A DNA stretch of 64,000 nt, taken from assembly GCF_000467185.1 (NCBI RefSeq), contig NZ_BATM01000001.1:62001-126000 (forward strand), read 5' to 3'. This document shows positions 60,309-64,000 of this stretch, one piece after another. Numbering within the stretch: the stretch's first letter is position 1; each line of letters opens with the position of its first letter. Both the position numbers and the translations under genes were made by a program. Under the pieces are notes generated by a model that saw only the letters and a program-made list of their open reading frames with translations, did not search any database and was not told the DNA's origin. The DNA is from Vibrio ezurae NBRC 102218 (GTDB lineage: Bacteria; Pseudomonadota; Gammaproteobacteria; Enterobacterales; Vibrionaceae).

Positions 60309-61184
60309 ATGTCAATAAAAATTAAAACTGAAGCTGAAATCGAAAAAATGCGCGTTGCTGGTAAGTTAGCCGCGGATGTTTTAGAGATGATTGCCCCACA
60401 CGTAAAAGAAGGGGTAAGCACCGAAGAATTGAATAAGATCTGCCATGAATATTCCTTAGAGCACGGCGCTTATTCAGCCCCATTGGATTACCACGGATTT
60501 CCAAAATCAATCTGTACTTCTATCAACCATATTGTCTGCCACGGTATCCCAGCCCTAGAAGATGAAGTGGGCAGTAACGGTCAGAAAAAACCCGCAGTGC
60601 TTAAAAATGGTGACATCGTTAATATCGATATCACTGTCATTATCCCAGATGATGAAAATGCCGACCTTAGCACCCGCCCTGAAGGCTACCACGGTGACAC
60701 CTCTAAGATGTTTTTGATTGGCGATGTAGAGCCAAGCGACAAACGTCTATGTATGGTCGCTCAAGAAGCACTGTATTTGGGGATGAAGCAAGTTAAGCCA
60801 GGAGCTACGGTAGGCGCAATTGGCACCGCCATTGAAAAATACATCAAAGAAAACAACAAAAAGAACCCTCGTAATAAGTTCTCTATTGTTAAAGACTTCT
60901 GTGGTCACGGTATTGGCAATGAGTTCCATGAAGAGCCGCAAGTCGTTCACTATAAAAACTTTGATCGTCGCGTGCTTAAAGAAGGCATGTGTTTCACCAT
61001 TGAACCTATGATCAATGCGGGCAAGTTCGGTTGTACTATCGATGCCAATGATGATTGGACTGTTTACACTGGCGACGGTAAAAACTCAGCACAGTGGGAA
61101 CACACAATTGTGGTGACTAAGCAAGGCTGTGAAGTACTGACCCTGCGCAGTGATGAGTCGATTCCTCGCTTCATGATCAACTAG
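60309..61184 (+). CDS. map: Type I methionine aminopeptidase
   Basis: A protein of 291 residues that removes the initiator methionine from new proteins. The metal ligands are visible: Asp in NIDITV, Asp in HGDTSKMF, His in CGHGIGNEFHEEP, Glu in FTIEPM and Glu in QWEHTIV. It is longer than the 264-residue Escherichia coli enzyme: about 12 extra residues (IPDDENADLSTRPEG region) lie between the first two metal aspartates, and a Lys/Asn-rich stretch comes before NKFSIVKDF. It is divergent from rpsB as in other gammaproteobacteria. Confidence 0.97.
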   Translation: MSIKIKTEAEIEKMRVAGKLAADVLEMIAPHVKEGVSTEELNKICHEYSLEHGAYSAPLDYHGFPKSICTSINHIVCHGIPALEDEVGSNGQKKPAVLKNGDIVNIDITVIIPDDENADLSTRPEGYHGDTSKMFLIGDVEPSDKRLCMVAQEALYLGMKQVKPGATVGAIGTAIEKYIKENNKKNPRNKFSIVKDFCGHGIGNEFHEEPQVVHYKNFDRRVLKEGMCFTIEPMINAGKFGCTIDANDDWTVYTGDGKNSAQWEHTIVVTKQGCEVLTLRSDESIPRFMIN

Positions 61185-61207
61185 TTTTACGCATACATCA
61201 AACCTTC

Positions 61208-61235
61208 AAAAGCCAGCGTTTGCTGGCTTTTTTTA
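61208..61235 (+). terminator. Intrinsic terminator of map
   Basis: A 10-base-pair stem (AAAAGCCAGC / GCTGGCTTTT) with a four-base loop and a run of T residues, 24 bases after the map stop. Confidence 0.92.
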
Positions 61236-61365
61236 TGCGCCACTAGATAGCCAATTCATACCCATCACAGTAAGTCAGTGATCAGAAGTAGCGCCGGAAA
61301 AATGCTCGAGAACAAAGCAGATTTTTTCGGTAAGCCGTTATTGAGTACGATAGGTATAACTGCGG

Positions 61366-64000
61366 TTAAACCCAGTAATCGTCAATATTCACATCGTCTA
61401 TTTGCTCTGGCTCTAGGTATCTTTGGGCATAATATAAATAAGTCTTACTTTGTAAGAATAAACGGTACACGTCTTTATCTAGGTGCTCGTCCAACACCAT
61501 AAATTTCATGATGGTTAATGACTCACTGAGAGTCTTTGATTTCTTATACGGCCGATCAGCCGCGGTAAGAGCCTCAAATACATCCGACAGTGCTAAGATT
61601 CGCTCAGGGATGGTCAACTCATCTCCTTTTAGCTTTCTCGGATAACCCGTCCCTTTCATCGTTTCATGATGGGTTGACGCATAACGAGGGACTTTTGATA
61701 AATCTTCAGGAAAAGGCATCGCCTCTAGCATTTTGATGGTACTAATAATGTGCTCATTAATCTTGAATCGATCTTCGGGGGTCAATGTCCCTCGGCGAAT
61801 GCACAGGTTGTACAGCTCCCCTTGATTGGCAAGATACTCCGGTACTTCCATTTTAATGTTAAAGCTCGGGTCAAACTCAACCTTGTGTAAATGAGGGATC
61901 AGGTGCTCTGGTTTATCCGATAACACATTCTCCACCCCAGAGGTGTTGGCTTTCTGTTGCGCATACGTTTGAGCAAGGTGGCGCTGCTCCTCTGGAGATA
62001 GTCCAATGCGATTGTCCAAATATCGAACCCAGGTTTTTTGCGCAATTTGTTGAATGCGCTCGATGGCCTCATCGTCCATCATTTCTCCCCCGACATTGGC
62101 TTTCGCAACCAATGAAAACTCCTGTTTTAACTCCTCGATACTCGCTTGTAAATGAGCATCAAGGTCGGGATTAATTTGCGGAGACTGTTGCTGATAAAAC
62201 GCAATAATCTGATCTCGAATCAGGACCTCAAAGCGGGTTCGAATCTCATGAATTCGGTTGTAATTCACTTCTAATTTTGAACCTTTGTCCACGATGTATT
62301 CTGGCGTGGTGATCTTCCCGCAATCGTGCAGCCAAGCGGCAATTTTGAATTCTCTTCGCTGCTCATCATTGGCAAAATTAAACTGCGCAAATGGGCCTTG
62401 TTGCGCATTTTCAGCCTCACTCACTAACTTAATGGCCAATTCAGGTACTCGGTTACAATGACCTGCGGTATACGGCGATTTATCATCGATAGCTTGAGCG
62501 ATGAGCTGAATAAATGAATCCACAAATTCTTGTTGCTGTATCTCATAATGATTCAAGGCATCCGCCGTGGTTTGTATAGAGTTGGACAGCTCGTCCAATT
62601 CTTTAATCACGGTCGGGACCAACTCAACACTGCTGTATTTTCGTTCTCGTACTTTACTGGTCTGGCGAATCAAAGCGTGGATAGGTTTCACAATCGGATT
62701 TGAAAACACGTGAGAAAGAGGAATAAGAAGCAACAAAATAGCGGCTGAACTGAGAGTCACAGTCATGACATTGCTTAATGCGACTTCTAACAACGCTTCG
62801 GCAGGGATGGTAATACTGAGAAATTCAGTTCCATCTTCAAATAGATCCAGCTGCTGAACAAAGCCAAAATAAGGCACACCATTCACATCAAACTGAGACA
62901 ATTTATTACGTAAACTGGGGGTGCGAATCGCATCAATCAGAAACTTATGCGGCACAACACTGCTTGGGCTATCTGCCCCAAACCATTTGTTTTCCAAAAA
63001 ATGAATTTCGCTCGGGGTTAAACTTTCCACCGCTAAGTTCATAATATCGACAAGCTTAGGATCGAGTCTATTCGTCACAAAATGAAATGAATTTTTAGCT
63101 TGTAATTGGCTGTCCGCTTTGAGTTGATGAACACGGATCCCCTCTAAAAAATGCCGGTTTATTTTGCTTTGCAAGATCACTGACAGATCCATTACCGCAT
63201 CTAGCTGACCTGTTTTTAACTGTGTGAGTCCAATATAAATGTCCTCTAACTCCACCAGCTCGATTGAAGGGTGCTCTTGCCTGATCTCATCAATAATCGA
63301 CCACCCTTGCAAAATACCGATTTTCTTACCGTGTAAATCACCTATGCTAACAGTGCTGTTATCTGATGTCGCAAGGGCAAAATCAAAACGAGCCAAAGGT
63401 GAGCTTAAGCGCCCCAAACTCTGGGTTTTCGCGTTATGTGCCATCGGATAGAGAACTTCAATATCTCCTCTCTGATAAGCTTCGACCATCTCCTGCCAAG
63501 TCAGCCCATTAATGAACTTAAACTGAATGCCCGTTTTTAATGACACAATGCGCATCAGATCGACAAAGTATCCGGTAGGCTTACCCGAAACCGCAAAATC
63601 CAACGGTGACCAATCGGTCTGATTTGATATCTCAATGGCGTCTGATTCAGCCACTACCGTTTGCTGAGAAGGCGTTAAACTCAAAGGACGAACGCCAGGT
63701 AGTAATGAAAATTGCTCTTCATGAGAAGACGCTTTTAACATGCCCGTTTCATCATAAATATAAAATTGAGCAGACACATGTGTTTGTACAGGCCCTAGAC
63801 TAGATTTTACTTCATGAGCTAGCGAGGCCACCACTACATCGATACCCACCACACTGCCAAATTTTGAATTTTTAATCCGTGAGGCGTAAGTTTGACCATT
63901 TAATTGTATGTTGTGGAATAAATAAGGCTCGGTTTTGAATACTTCGGCATGACTTGCTCCCACAAACCAAGGGCGTTCTACTGCGTTATACTTACTCTTC
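61366..64000 (-). CDS. Transmembrane Cache/SBP3/HD-GYP sensor protein (5' truncated)
   Basis: The frame is open to the right edge (NAVERPWFVGASHA reads on past the first GTG at 63963), so the N-terminus lies outside the window. Visible parts in order are the end of a periplasmic Cache domain, a bacterial solute-binding type 3 domain (LTPSQQTVVAE to ENKWFGAD, about 250 residues), a membrane helix (about VTLSSAAILLLLIPLSHVF), a HAMP-like stretch, and an HD-GYP domain with HD in WLHDCGK, STHHETMKGTGYPRKL and the DVFEALTAADRPY motif. All metal and GYP residues look intact, so a cyclic-di-GMP phosphodiesterase that senses a small ligand is likely. About 160 extra residues lie inside the catalytic domain. 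Confidence 0.9.
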   Translation of the reverse strand, partial: KSKYNAVERPWFVGASHAEVFKTEPYLFHNIQLNGQTYASRIKNSKFGSVVGIDVVVASLAHEVKSSLGPVQTHVSAQFYIYDETGMLKASSHEEQFSLLPGVRPLSLTPSQQTVVAESDAIEISNQTDWSPLDFAVSGKPTGYFVDLMRIVSLKTGIQFKFINGLTWQEMVEAYQRGDIEVLYPMAHNAKTQSLGRLSSPLARFDFALATSDNSTVSIGDLHGKKIGILQGWSIIDEIRQEHPSIELVELEDIYIGLTQLKTGQLDAVMDLSVILQSKINRHFLEGIRVHQLKADSQLQAKNSFHFVTNRLDPKLVDIMNLAVESLTPSEIHFLENKWFGADSPSSVVPHKFLIDAIRTPSLRNKLSQFDVNGVPYFGFVQQLDLFEDGTEFLSITIPAEALLEVALSNVMTVTLSSAAILLLLIPLSHVFSNPIVKPIHALIRQTSKVRERKYSSVELVPTVIKELDELSNSIQTTADALNHYEIQQQEFVDSFIQLIAQAIDDKSPYTAGHCNRVPELAIKLVSEAENAQQGPFAQFNFANDEQRREFKIAAWLHDCGKITTPEYIVDKGSKLEVNYNRIHEIRTRFEVLIRDQIIAFYQQQSPQINPDLDAHLQASIEELKQEFSLVAKANVGGEMMDDEAIERIQQIAQKTWVRYLDNRIGLSPEEQRHLAQTYAQQKANTSGVENVLSDKPEHLIPHLHKVEFDPSFNIKMEVPEYLANQGELYNLCIRRGTLTPEDRFKINEHIISTIKMLEAMPFPEDLSKVPRYASTHHETMKGTGYPRKLKGDELTIPERILALSDVFEALTAADRPYKKSKTLSESLTIMKFMVLDEHLDKDVYRLFLQSKTYLYYAQRYLEPEQIDDVNIDDYWV

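Overview
The window is a gene-dense stretch of a gammaproteobacterial main chromosome, most likely a Vibrio or close Vibrionaceae relative. This is inferred from gene order and protein sequence: ligA-zipA-cysZ-cysK-ptsHI-crr, dapE with a small YpfN-like gene, bamC-dapA-gcvR-bcp, perM-bepA-arsC, upp/purMN, gmhA-fadE, dnaQ/rnhA-yafS-gloB-mltD, and the tilS-accA-dnaE-rnhB-lpxB-lpxA-fabZ-lpxD-skp-bamA-rseP-dxr-cdsA-uppS-frr-pyrH-tsf-rpsB run. Small families usual in vibrios (DUF2956, DUF2069, DUF2066, DUF2897) and a GlyGly-CTERM serine protease support this. No rRNA, tRNA, CRISPR array, insertion sequence or prophage was seen.

Layout. 1-9.4 kb: a left-truncated SPFH/QmcA gene with its NfeD partner, convergent to zipA-ligA (division, DNA ligation), then cysZ and cysK (sulfate to cysteine) and the PTS operon ptsH-ptsI-crr. 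9.4-14.2 kb: a Dyp-type peroxidase, small membrane or regulatory genes, and the yffB-dapE-M15 peptidase-DUF2897 cluster. 14.2-16.3 kb: the only clearly accessory-looking segment, with a block of inverted repeats, an AT-rich orphan membrane protein gene, a 382-base gap and a GNAT acetyltransferase. 16.3-23.5 kb: outer-membrane assembly (bamC, bepA), lysine/diaminopimelate synthesis (dapA), gcvR, a thiol peroxidase, a PerM-type permease and an ArsC-like gene. 23.5-27.5 kb: DUF2066, upp, and purM-purN behind a PurR-type operator. 27.6-38.4 kb: a secreted S1 protease, YafJ, GmhA, FadE behind a FadR-type operator, DnaQ/RnhA, GloB, MltD and YafD.

38.4-60 kb is almost entirely minus strand: glnB, a cytochrome c, tilS, accA, dnaE, and then the long envelope and translation block. 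Genes for lipid A (lpxA, lpxB, lpxD), fatty acids (fabZ, accA), isoprenoids (dxr, uppS), phospholipid (cdsA), outer-membrane proteins (bamA, skp), envelope stress (rseP), UMP kinase and translation (rpsB, tsf, frr) lie head to tail, punctuated by stem-loops able to act as terminators or attenuators. rpsB has a long structured leader and a promoter with a GC-rich discriminator; map diverges from it. The right end holds a large, 5'-truncated Cache/SBP3/HD-GYP sensor protein, probably a cyclic-di-GMP phosphodiesterase.

Most of the window is conserved housekeeping DNA. I found no convincing new multi-gene system. The best places for a second look are the 14.2-16.2 kb insertion with its palindrome cluster, the HD-GYP protein with a long insertion in its catalytic domain, the protease with a non-trypsin S1 pocket, and the methionine aminopeptidase with extra residues between two metal ligands. 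Several starts were moved from the longest reading frame to the family start with a visible ribosome binding site: cysK, the small HTH gene, upp, purN, fadE, rnhA, the cytochrome c, tilS, lpxB, lpxA and cdsA.
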